From: Planctomycetota bacterium
Lineage (GTDB): Bacteria; Planctomycetota; Phycisphaerae; UBA1845; PWPN01
Direction of reading: 5' to 3'
DNA: 12,708 nt
NCBI GenBank assembly: GCA_016209665.1
Contig: JACQVT010000789.1
Coordinates: 1 to 12,708 of the forward strand
Within the stretch, counting starts at the first letter, position 1; every line of letters starts with the position of its first letter. The translations under genes and the position numbers were made by a program. Below are positions 1 to 5,834 of the stretch, in pieces. Under the pieces are notes generated by a model. The model was not told where the DNA came from. It made no database searches and saw only the letters and a list, made by a program, of their open reading frames with translations.

Positions 1-2
1 AG

Positions 3-89
3 GACGCGCAGATGGCGCGGGGAATGGCATCCGACACCGAGGACGGCACCTTTGAGGGCTTGATGGTGAGGGGGATCCTCGATGGATAG
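3..89 (+). CDS. C-terminal end of an unidentified protein (5' cut by window edge)
   Basis: An open frame runs from the left edge to a TAG at 87-89, giving 28 residues that end MVRGILDG. It is acidic in the middle (SDTEDGTFEG) and uses G/C-ending codons like the neighbouring genes. Its stop lies inside the start of the next gene: ATGGATAG is shared, an 8-bp overlap, which points to one transcript and coupled translation. DUF4276-type genes are commonly preceded by an AAA-type ATPase gene, so an ATPase tail is a fair guess, but no motif is visible here to prove it. The identity is unknown. Confidence 0.5.
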   Translation, partial: DAQMARGMASDTEDGTFEGLMVRGILDG

Positions 90-681
90 GCCCATTGTGG
101 CTGACCTGTTCGTTGAGGATCGGGCCCATGAGGCGTTCTTGCGTCCCCTGCTGCAACGGGTCGCTGGTGAACGAAAGAAGGCCGTCGATCTGAGGATCCG
201 GTCGGCTCGCGGAGGTCACGGCCGCGTCTTGTCAGAACTCGATCTTTACCAGAGAGCTATCTCGAAGCATCCCGGCAGCCTGGCACTCCCGGACCTTCTG
301 GTCGTCGGCACGGATGCGAACTGCCGCTCTCATCAGGTCGCCCGCAAAGACGTCGAGACCCGCCTGGGCGATGCTTTTCGTCTCCGGACGGTCGTTGCTT
401 GTCCCGATCCGCATATTGAGCGATGGTTTCTTGCGGATGCGGAGGCCGTCAGGCGGGTGATCGGCGGCCGGGCCAGCGTGCAGAAGAGCAAGTGTGAGCG
501 GAACTACTATAAGGCCATGCTGAGGCAGGCGGTCGTCGAGGGTGGTCAGGTGTCAACGCTCGGCGGGATCGAGTTCGCGCCGGAACTCGTGGCGGCAATG
601 GACTTCTATCGTGCCGGGAAGGTGGACCACAGCCTGAAGTTCTTTCTTGACGAGATCCGTACGGCGCTCGATCGTTTTTGA
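82..681 (+). CDS. DUF4276/RloB-like protein, TOPRIM-type fold suspected
   Basis: A 199-residue soluble protein with no signal peptide or membrane segment. I recognise the general pattern of the DUF4276/RloB-like group: an N-terminal strand with an acidic residue (LFVEDRAHE, E12), a central strand LLVVGTDANC with D78 in the place of the TOPRIM DxD motif (the second Asp is Asn80), and PDPHIERWFLAD (109-120), comparable to the conserved FELW segment of RloB proteins. GGIEFAPELV (161-170) is a further conserved-looking block. TOPRIM proteins of this kind often pair with an upstream ABC/AAA-type ATPase in anti-phage modules (OLD/Gabija and PARIS are the known parallels). The 8-bp overlap with the upstream gene fits a two-gene unit, but that partner lies outside the window. 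Family assignment is moderate; a role in defence is inference only. An ATG at 82 is the only start that preserves the first conserved strand. Confidence 0.65.
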   Translation: MDRPIVADLFVEDRAHEAFLRPLLQRVAGERKKAVDLRIRSARGGHGRVLSELDLYQRAISKHPGSLALPDLLVVGTDANCRSHQVARKDVETRLGDAFRLRTVVACPDPHIERWFLADAEAVRRVIGGRASVQKSKCERNYYKAMLRQAVVEGGQVSTLGGIEFAPELVAAMDFYRAGKVDHSLKFFLDEIRTALDRF

Positions 682-707
682 TGAACGTACAGGACGGTTG
701 TTGAAAG

Positions 708-1952
708 ATGTCGATCACACCACCATTCGTGCAGGAGCGGTTGGACAACGGGTTGACCGTTCTGATCGAGGTTATGCCGCACGTGTCGTCGGCGGCATGC
801 GGGTTCCTGGTGCGGACGGGGGCCCGCGACGATCCGCGGGAACTGGCGGGCGTGTCGCACTTCCTCGAACACATGATGTTCAAGGGGACGGCCGAACGGA
901 CCTGGGAGCAGGTGAACGTCGAGTTCGACGAGATGGGTTCGTACTACAACGCCTACACCAGCAAGGACCGCACGTTCTACTACGGCTGGGTGCAGACGTC
1001 GGACCTGGATCGGCAGCTCGACCTGCTGGCGGACATGATGCGGTCGACGCTGCCGGCGGATCAGTTCGACCTCGAGAAGAACGTCGTGCTCGAGGAGATC
1101 GCGATGGCCAAGGACGACCTGGCGTCGGTGGCCTATGATTTCCTGCACGAGCGGGTGTACGCGGACTCATCGCTGGCCTGGCCGGTGCTGGGGTACGAGC
1201 AGACCATCCGGGAGATGACGCGCGAGAAGATGGGCGAGTACTTCGCGCGGCGCTATGCGCCGAACAACCTGATCCTGCTGGTGGCGGGGAACGTCGAGCC
1301 GGCGCGGGTGTTGGCCACGGCCGAGCGGGTGTGCGGGGGCTGGCCGCCAGTGGACGAGCTGGGGCCGGCGCGGCAGGTCCCGCGGCTGGCCGCGGGGACG
1401 GCGACGCGGGCGGCGGACCGGTTCCACCAGCAGGCGGTGCTGCTGGCATTCCCGTCGGTGGCGGCGACGCACGAGCTGTACGAGACGGCCGAGGCCACCG
1501 CGGCCATCCTGGGCGGCGAGAACTCGCGGTTCTACTGGAACATCGTGCAGGAGGGCCTCGCCACGCGGGCGGGCGTGTTCCACGAGGAATACCAGGATTT
1601 CGGCCTGACGGTGATGTTCGGGCTGTGCGAGCCGCAGAACTGCGAGAAGCTGCTGGAAACCATGCGGACCGAAGCGACGGTCCTGGCGGCGAAAGGGGCC
1701 GAGGACAAGGAACTGCGGCGGGTGAAGAACCTGCGGCGGACGTCGCTGGCGAACGAATCAGAGGCCCCGTTCTATCGGCTCGGCCAGTTGGCGGACGACG
1801 TGGATTACCACGGCCGGCCGCGGCGGGCGGAGGACCGGCTCGCCGCGGTGGACGCGGTAACCGCCGACCGCATCGCGGCGTACCTCCGCGACTGCCCGAT
1901 CACCGACGGCGGATGCCTGGTCAGCGTGGGGCCGCGGGCCTGGCCGGGGTGA
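708..1952 (+). CDS. M16 family zinc metallopeptidase (insulinase/processing-peptidase type)
   Basis: 414 residues, the usual size of a single-chain M16B peptidase of two related halves. The inverted zinc motif HxxEH is intact as HFLEH (H51, E54, H55). The third ligand is probably E130 in VVLEEIAM, 75 residues after the second His, as in mitochondrial processing peptidases. The upstream SAACGFLVRTGARDDP and the downstream SYYNAYTSKDRTFYYG blocks are typical of the active-site half. GGENSRFYWNIVQEGLA (269-285) is the matching conserved block of the C-terminal half. There is no signal peptide, so it is probably cytoplasmic, degrading peptides or processing a partner. M16B proteins often occur as an active/inactive pair, but no second copy is next door. 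It starts 26 bp after the DUF4276-like gene; the Shine-Dalgarno is poor (GAAAG just before ATG). Confidence 0.93.
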   Translation: MSITPPFVQERLDNGLTVLIEVMPHVSSAACGFLVRTGARDDPRELAGVSHFLEHMMFKGTAERTWEQVNVEFDEMGSYYNAYTSKDRTFYYGWVQTSDLDRQLDLLADMMRSTLPADQFDLEKNVVLEEIAMAKDDLASVAYDFLHERVYADSSLAWPVLGYEQTIREMTREKMGEYFARRYAPNNLILLVAGNVEPARVLATAERVCGGWPPVDELGPARQVPRLAAGTATRAADRFHQQAVLLAFPSVAATHELYETAEATAAILGGENSRFYWNIVQEGLATRAGVFHEEYQDFGLTVMFGLCEPQNCEKLLETMRTEATVLAAKGAEDKELRRVKNLRRTSLANESEAPFYRLGQLADDVDYHGRPRRAEDRLAAVDAVTADRIAAYLRDCPITDGGCLVSVGPRAWPG

Positions 1953-2009
1953 TCGGACCACCGTGGGAGCGGCGTCGCGAATGAGGGATACGAGAGACGC
2001 GGCACATTG

Positions 2010-2888
2010 ATGTCCACCTTCCCGCCGATGCCCCCCGATGAGAATCACGCGCCATTTGCGGAGCCGCCTCTGCAGGCGCGCACGATCGACTTGGTCAGCG
2101 GCGGTCCGCTCACCACCGTCCCGATGGCGCGGCCGGTGGCGGCGGATGTCGTCCTGGCGGCGGAAACCGGGGGCCCCATCGCGTTGGCCGGCCGGATGTC
2201 GGCCTGGCGGGCGGGCTGGCAAATCGTGCAGATGGTGATGGTGGCGGTGGCGGGCATGGTGGTGGGCGGCATCATCGCCGGACTGTGCCGGTTTCAGGAC
2301 CCGCGCTGGAACGAGATGGTAGTGACGGCCGCGGCGGGGGTGGCGTGCATCGTGGCGGCGTTCACCCTGGTGCGGTCGGCGGGGCAGCGACCCGCGGCGA
2401 TCGGATGGTGCACCCGCAGCGCGAGAGTGGACATCGCGATCGGGCTGCTCAGCGCCCTGGCGATTTACGTTGCGCTGATCACCGGGGCAGTGCTGCTGGT
2501 ACTGGTGAGACCCGATCTGCTCGAGGAGACGACCCAGGCCCGCGAGGCGATCGAGAAAACCATTCCCCGCACGTCGATCCCGGTCATGATGGCGATGATG
2601 GTGTTTGTCGCGGTATGGGAGGAGGTCGTGTTCCGGGGCTTCCTGCTGACCCGATTGCAGGCGATCGTCCGACGGTGGTGGCTGGCGGTGGCGATCGGCA
2701 CGGTGCTGTTCGCGGTCGGTCACGGCTACCAGGGACCGATCGCATTGGTGGCCGTCGGTGCCCTCGGCGTGATCCTGGGTGTCCTGTTCGTGTGGCGGCG
2801 CAGCCTGCTGCCCGGAATCGCGCTCCATGCCGCGTTCAATCTGATTAACCTGCTGGTACTGCATACCCAGTCGGAGACGTGGAGATGA
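2010..2888 (+). CDS. CPBP family intramembrane glutamic endopeptidase (Abi/CAAX-like)
   Basis: 292 residues counted from the ATG at 2010; a TTG codon immediately before it (2007) is the alternative start. A proline-rich hydrophilic N-terminal region of about 65 residues is followed by about seven hydrophobic segments (roughly 70-92, 103-121, 141-166, 191-203, 225-237, 243-262, 269-285). The three CPBP motifs are present: WEEVVFRGFLL with E204, E205 and R209; the GHGY block with H238; and HAAFN with H273 and N277. These residues form the intramembrane active site in Rce1-type proteases. Bacterial members process prenylated or membrane proteins, or take part in bacteriocin self-immunity; the substrate cannot be told from sequence. 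It lies 57 bp after the M16 gene, so two proteases sit side by side, possibly in one transcript. Confidence 0.88.
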   Translation: MSTFPPMPPDENHAPFAEPPLQARTIDLVSGGPLTTVPMARPVAADVVLAAETGGPIALAGRMSAWRAGWQIVQMVMVAVAGMVVGGIIAGLCRFQDPRWNEMVVTAAAGVACIVAAFTLVRSAGQRPAAIGWCTRSARVDIAIGLLSALAIYVALITGAVLLVLVRPDLLEETTQAREAIEKTIPRTSIPVMMAMMVFVAVWEEVVFRGFLLTRLQAIVRRWWLAVAIGTVLFAVGHGYQGPIALVAVGALGVILGVLFVWRRSLLPGIALHAAFNLINLLVLHTQSETWR

Positions 2889-2901
2889 GGGGCGAAAGAA
2901 G

Positions 2902-2947
2902 GATGAGAGATGAGCGATGAGAGATGAGGACGGATGAGCGGGATGAA
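2902..2947 (+). repeat. Short tandem GATGAG heptamer repeat
   Basis: GATGAG starts at 2902, 2909, 2916 and 2923, exactly 7 bp apart (units GATGAGA or GATGAGC), then at 2933, with a variant GATGAA at 2942. A further copy at 2884 contains the stop codon of the CPBP gene. The tract is purine-rich on the + strand and unlike the flanking coding DNA. It fills most of the 88-bp gap between the CPBP gene and the hydantoinase-like gene. Each unit can supply a TGA stop, and it closes the frame upstream of the next gene (in-frame TGA at 2944). The function is unknown; it resembles the short tandem repeats that expand by slippage. Confidence 0.7.
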
Positions 2948-2976
2948 CGGGGACTGGGTACGGGATAGGAATAACA

Positions 2977-3912
2977 ATGCTGGTGGCGATGGATCTGGAG
3001 GGGAGCGTGCACAACGTCGCGGTGTGCGACGGTGGACCTGAGGGCGTCGACGCGCCGGGCTGGCCGATCCGAGCTTCGATCCTGCGGCTGCACTCGTGGC
3101 TGGCGGCGCCGGTGTCCGGCGATCGGTGGTCGGTGTTGATCGGGGAGGTGAAGGAGCTTGCCGCCCGGGGGGTGATCGACCTCGGCAGCACGATGGTGGT
3201 CATGCTGGGGGTCGTCGGCCGCGGTGACGCCTGCCGGCTCGCCGAGGCGCTGGGGGCACGTGCGGTGTGCATCCCCCGGCATCGGTACGTCATCTCGCCT
3301 CGCGGGATCGTGGCGGCGGGCGGGTTCCGGGACTATTCGCGTCGGCTGTCTCGGCCGGAGCCGGTGGACCTCCACGTCATGCGGGAGGCCTTCGTCGGGA
3401 TGATGGATCAGGCGGCCGATGACGTCCAGGCCGTCCGGCTCGAACAGGACGACTCGATCCTGGACCGGTATGCCGAGGTGAGCGAAGCGGAGGGGCAAGG
3501 GGCGGTGATGGTGCCGGTCGAGTCCCTATCGGATGCGGATTGGTTGATGTCGAGGATACAGCGCGTGGTCGAGGAGCGTTGGGGTCGACGTCCGGCGGAC
3601 GATGCAGTTGAGATCGTGTCGCTGCACCTGCGGTGCGCGATCGAGTTGCCGGGCATGTTCCCGGCGAGATTGCCGCCGACGGATGAGCGGATCGAGCGGG
3701 CGCTGATCCGATGGGTGGAGAGAGACCCGGTCTCAGACCCGGTGTCGCAAACGGCCGACAGGGTGTACGATCGGTCGCGCCTGCTGGCGGGCGATCGGGG
3801 CCGCGGCCCGGTCAGGATCGTCGAGCCCGACGTGGTGGTTGATATCGGTTCTCAATGGCGGTGGCAGGTGACAGAATACGGACACCTTGCCTGCCGGCGC
3901 GATCGGGCCTGA
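2977..3912 (+). CDS. Degenerate hydantoinase/oxoprolinase A (HyuA)-like protein, C-terminal half only
   Basis: 311 residues that follow the second half of HyuA/ATP-dependent oxoprolinase block by block. Residues 3-19 (VAMDLEGSVHNVAVCDG) sit where HyuA has its DxGGTSTD nucleotide-binding loop. Residues 29-40 (WPIRASILRLHS) match the PVRxPxLDxHT block. GVVGRGDACRLAEALGARAV then CIPRHRYVISPRG (78-109) match FGGAGPLHA...VPxxPGVxSALG. VEIVSLHLRCAIELP (211-225) matches the VEIVNLR block. VYDRSRLLAGDRGRGPVRIV (263-282) and the WRWQVTEYGHL end match the family C-terminus. The GGTSTD loop has become EGSVHN, the glycine-rich GAGGGS segment is lost, and about 100 central residues are missing. ATP-dependent amide hydrolysis is therefore unlikely. 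The frame is intact and has an AGGA ribosome site 6 bases before ATG, so it may be expressed. Upstream extension is blocked by a stop at 2944-2946. Confidence 0.8.
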   Translation: MLVAMDLEGSVHNVAVCDGGPEGVDAPGWPIRASILRLHSWLAAPVSGDRWSVLIGEVKELAARGVIDLGSTMVVMLGVVGRGDACRLAEALGARAVCIPRHRYVISPRGIVAAGGFRDYSRRLSRPEPVDLHVMREAFVGMMDQAADDVQAVRLEQDDSILDRYAEVSEAEGQGAVMVPVESLSDADWLMSRIQRVVEERWGRRPADDAVEIVSLHLRCAIELPGMFPARLPPTDERIERALIRWVERDPVSDPVSQTADRVYDRSRLLAGDRGRGPVRIVEPDVVVDIGSQWRWQVTEYGHLACRRDRA

Positions 3913-3963
3913 GGCTGTCTCGCGCAGGGGTGGGCCGCTAGAATAGTTTGTGGGTTCATGGTT

Positions 3964-3979
3964 GGGACGCAGTTGTCCC
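3964..3979 (+). other. Small inverted repeat in the 5' leader of the ferritin-like gene
   Basis: GGGAC and GTCCC flank a 6-base spacer, about 28 bases before the ferritin-like start codon. A TAGAAT hexamer at 3939-3944 could be a -10 element, though no convincing -35 precedes it. If that promoter is real, the inverted repeat lies in the 5' untranslated leader and could be an operator or a small hairpin. The arms are only 5 bp, so chance is possible. Confidence 0.25.
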
Positions 3980-3993
3980 GGTGCATCATGAGG

Positions 3994-3999
3994 AAGGAG
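3994..3999 (+). promoter_or_regulatory. Strong ribosome binding site fixing the ferritin-like start
   Basis: AAGGAG with 8 bases to the ATG at 4008. It is the best Shine-Dalgarno in the window and decides between the starts at 3948 and 4008. It suggests high expression compared with neighbours that have weak sites. Confidence 0.8.
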
Positions 4000-4007
4000 T
4001 CAAAACG

Positions 4008-4463
4008 ATGGCGGACGTCACGCAGCAGATCATCGAGGAGTTGAAGAAGTCCTACCGGATGGAGATTGAGACGGTGATGAACTACATCGCCAACTCGATC
4101 AACCTGGACGGCGTGCGGGCCGAGGAGATCAAGAAGTCCCTGGCCGCCGACCTCACCGCCGAGCTGGCCCACGCCCAGACGCTGGGCCGGCGGATCAAGA
4201 CGCTGGGCGGGCAGGTGCCCGGCTCGCTGGCGATGCAGTGGGACCAGCGGCTGCTACAGCCCCCGGCCGACCCGACGGACGTGGTGGCGGTGATCCGCGG
4301 CGTGATCGAGGCCGAGGACGGCGCCGTCAACCAGTACGCCAAGATCATCAAGCTCTGCGAGGGTGTCGACTACGTGACCCAGGACGTGTGCATCACGCTG
4401 ATGGGTGACGAGGAGGAGCACCGCCGCGAGTTCCGGGGGTTCCTGAAGGAATACGCGAACTGA
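4008..4463 (+). CDS. Ferritin-like di-iron protein (bacterioferritin/rubrerythrin-like)
   Basis: 151 residues of mostly helical sequence carrying the four-helix ferritin ligand set: a Glu in the first helix (E19 or E21 in YRMEIETVMNY), ExxH in the second (E52, H55 in TAELAHAQ), a Glu in the third (E101 or E103 in VIEAEDGAVNQY), and ExxH in the fourth (E135, H138 in DEEEH). This pattern fits di-iron binding. No rubredoxin cysteine knuckle is present and no methionine haem ligand is evident. Likely roles are iron storage or peroxide detoxification in the cytoplasm. The start is set by a strong AAGGAG at 3994-3999, 8 bases before the ATG; an in-frame ATG at 3948 has no such site and adds an unconserved leader. 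The gene is flanked by gaps and seems to be its own transcription unit. Confidence 0.88.
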   Translation: MADVTQQIIEELKKSYRMEIETVMNYIANSINLDGVRAEEIKKSLAADLTAELAHAQTLGRRIKTLGGQVPGSLAMQWDQRLLQPPADPTDVVAVIRGVIEAEDGAVNQYAKIIKLCEGVDYVTQDVCITLMGDEEEHRREFRGFLKEYAN

Positions 4464-4470
4464 ACGGGCA

Positions 4471-4584
4471 TCATGTCCCTCTTCTCCCCCTCAGGGTGAC
4501 CAGCCCGTAGTCGCCTCCGGACGGGCCGCTGCCCGAGCCGGCGACGATGTCCTCCAAGTCATCGGGCGGGTGCCGGTCAGTCAT
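4471..4584 (-). CDS. Possible 37-residue small protein, unrecognised
   Basis: The minus strand of the gap between the ferritin-like and PIN-TRAM genes holds an ATG-to-TGA frame beginning MTDRHPPDDLEDIVAGS and ending in basic residues (LRGRRGT). It is acidic then Gly/Ser-rich. Of its first 31 codons, nearly all end in G or C, as in the real genes here, while the last few (AGA AGA GGG ACA) do not. No clear Shine-Dalgarno precedes the ATG, and part of the frame coincides with a hairpin at 4517-4541, so the signal may be structural. It would be transcribed divergently from the PIN-TRAM gene and convergently with the ferritin-like gene. I recognise no family. Confidence 0.3.
   Translation of the reverse strand: MTDRHPPDDLEDIVAGSGSGPSGGDYGLVTLRGRRGT
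4517..4541 (+). terminator. GC-rich hairpin after the ferritin-like gene, possible bidirectional terminator
   Basis: CGGGC (4522-4526) pairs with GCCCG (4531-4535) across a CGCT loop. The outer CCGG arms (4517-4520 and 4538-4541) extend the stem past a small asymmetric bulge. It lies about 55 bases after the ferritin-like stop. There is no T-run on either side, so intrinsic termination would be inefficient. It overlaps the possible minus-strand small ORF. Confidence 0.25.
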
Positions 4585-4612
4585 GCAGGCCCGTTCATCC
4601 GTGCGGTGGTGG

Positions 4613-4641
4613 TTGGCCGGGCCGGCCGGCCCGAGTATACT
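4613..4641 (+). promoter_or_regulatory. Putative sigma70-type promoter for the PIN-TRAM gene, palindrome in spacer
   Basis: TTGGCC (4613-4618) and TATACT (4636-4641, 5 of 6 to TATAAT) are separated by exactly 17 bp, 47 bases before the ATG at 4689. The spacer holds the perfect 14-bp palindrome GGGCCGGCCGGCCC at 4619-4632. The heptamer TGGCCGG occurs at 4614-4620 and again at 4641-4647. A protein bound to the palindrome would block polymerase, so it is a candidate operator. The palindrome is only G and C in a GC-rich genome, so chance must be weighed. Confidence 0.5.
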
Positions 4642-4688
4642 GGCCGGGCAATCATACGCCGTCGCTCATTTGCGCTGGAGATCATCCC

Positions 4689-5801
4689 ATGCTGCTCAGC
4701 GTCCTGCGGGCCATCTTCGTCATCGTCATCATGATCGTGGGCATGAATTACGCCGAACAGGTCTACAAGGACGTGCCCGCCGAGGCGATTCTCGCCGCCG
4801 CCCTGGGCGTCTCGGTCCTGGTCATCGGCCTGGACGTGTTCATCCCGCAGAAATCGCTTCTGGCGATCTCGGGCCTGCTGTTCGGCCTCGCCGTCGGGAT
4901 GCTGATCACCTACGGCGCAAGCATCATCATCAACCTCCTGGTCGACGCCTACGAACTGGGGCCCGCCAACAGCCCGTCGGTGAGCACGACCAAGGTGGTC
5001 ATCGGCATCATTGCCTGCTATCTGTCCGTCAGCTTCATCCTGCAGACCAAGGACGACATCCGTTTCGTCATTCCCTACGTGGAGTTCTCCAAGCACCGCA
5101 AGGGCCATCATCCGCTGATCCTGGACACCTCGATCATCATCGACGGCCGAATCGTCGATGTCCTGGAGACCTGGTTCGTCGACGCTCCGGTGATCATCCC
5201 CCGGTTCGTGCTGGAGGAGCTGCAAGCCGTCGCCGACAGCAACGACCGCCTGAAGCGCAACCGCGGCCGCCGCGGCCTGGACATCATCAACCGCCTGCAA
5301 GGCATCCCCACGATCGAGGTCCAGTTCCACGACATGCGGACCACCCGCGAGGAGGCCGCCGAACCCGTCGACCAGCGCCTCGTCAACCTTGCCCAGAAGA
5401 TCGACGGCCGGATCGTGACCACCGATTACAATCTCAACAAGGTGGCCAAGATCCGCGGCGTGAACGTGGTCAACGTCAACGATCTGGCCAAGGCCTTGCG
5501 GCCGCAGTTCCTGCCCGGCGAGACCATGACGGTCAAGATCATCAAGCCCGGCGAGGCGCCGGGCCAGGGCGTCGGCTACCTCGAGGACGGCACCATGGTG
5601 GTGGTCGAGTTGGCCCGCGACCGCATCGGCCAGACCGTTCCCATCGTGGTCACCAGCGCCTTGCAGACCAGTGCCGGCCGGATGGTGTTCGGGCGCATCG
5701 AGTACGCCCGGCCGCCTGAACGGCCCGATCGTCCGGATCGCGCCGATCGTACCGACCGGCCCGACCGTTCCTATCGCCGTAACAACAACCAGGAATCCTG
5801 A
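4689..5801 (+). CDS. YacL-like membrane protein with PIN and TRAM domains
   Basis: 370 residues. The N-terminus has about four hydrophobic segments (4-19, 31-50, 56-85, 102-118), then a cytoplasmic PIN nuclease-type domain (about 141-265) and a TRAM domain (about 273-337). PIN acidic residues are visible: D146 in ILDTS, D152 in IDGRI, E176 or E177 in FVLEEL, D228 in VDQRL and D246 in TTDYN. The TRAM part carries GQGVGYLEDGTMVVVE. This is the layout of Bacillus YacL; PIN domains are metal-dependent RNases and TRAM binds RNA, so a membrane-tethered RNA-binding or cleaving protein is likely, with the exact target unknown. The C-terminus ends in a charged repeat of RPDR-type units (345-361). It stands 33 bp ahead of cdsA and probably leads the operon from the promoter at 4613-4641. 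Confidence 0.9.
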   Translation: MLLSVLRAIFVIVIMIVGMNYAEQVYKDVPAEAILAAALGVSVLVIGLDVFIPQKSLLAISGLLFGLAVGMLITYGASIIINLLVDAYELGPANSPSVSTTKVVIGIIACYLSVSFILQTKDDIRFVIPYVEFSKHRKGHHPLILDTSIIIDGRIVDVLETWFVDAPVIIPRFVLEELQAVADSNDRLKRNRGRRGLDIINRLQGIPTIEVQFHDMRTTREEAAEPVDQRLVNLAQKIDGRIVTTDYNLNKVAKIRGVNVVNVNDLAKALRPQFLPGETMTVKIIKPGEAPGQGVGYLEDGTMVVVELARDRIGQTVPIVVTSALQTSAGRMVFGRIEYARPPERPDRPDRADRTDRPDRSYRRNNNQES

Positions 5802-5834
5802 CCGTTGGCCCCCGGATCGCGAAGCCCGACGTCG

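Noticed and set aside
2884..2947. GATGAG repeats considered as a CRISPR array
   Set aside because: Units are 6-7 bp with no spacers of constant length, and no cas genes are nearby.
1758..3293. A 511-codon minus-strand frame across the CPBP gene and repeat tract
   Set aside because: Low-complexity His/Arg/Pro-rich product that crosses two well-supported + strand genes and the GATGAG repeat.
3948..4007. ATG 3948 as the start of the ferritin-like protein
   Set aside because: The 20 extra residues have no helix-like character and cover the AAGGAG site that clearly serves ATG 4008.
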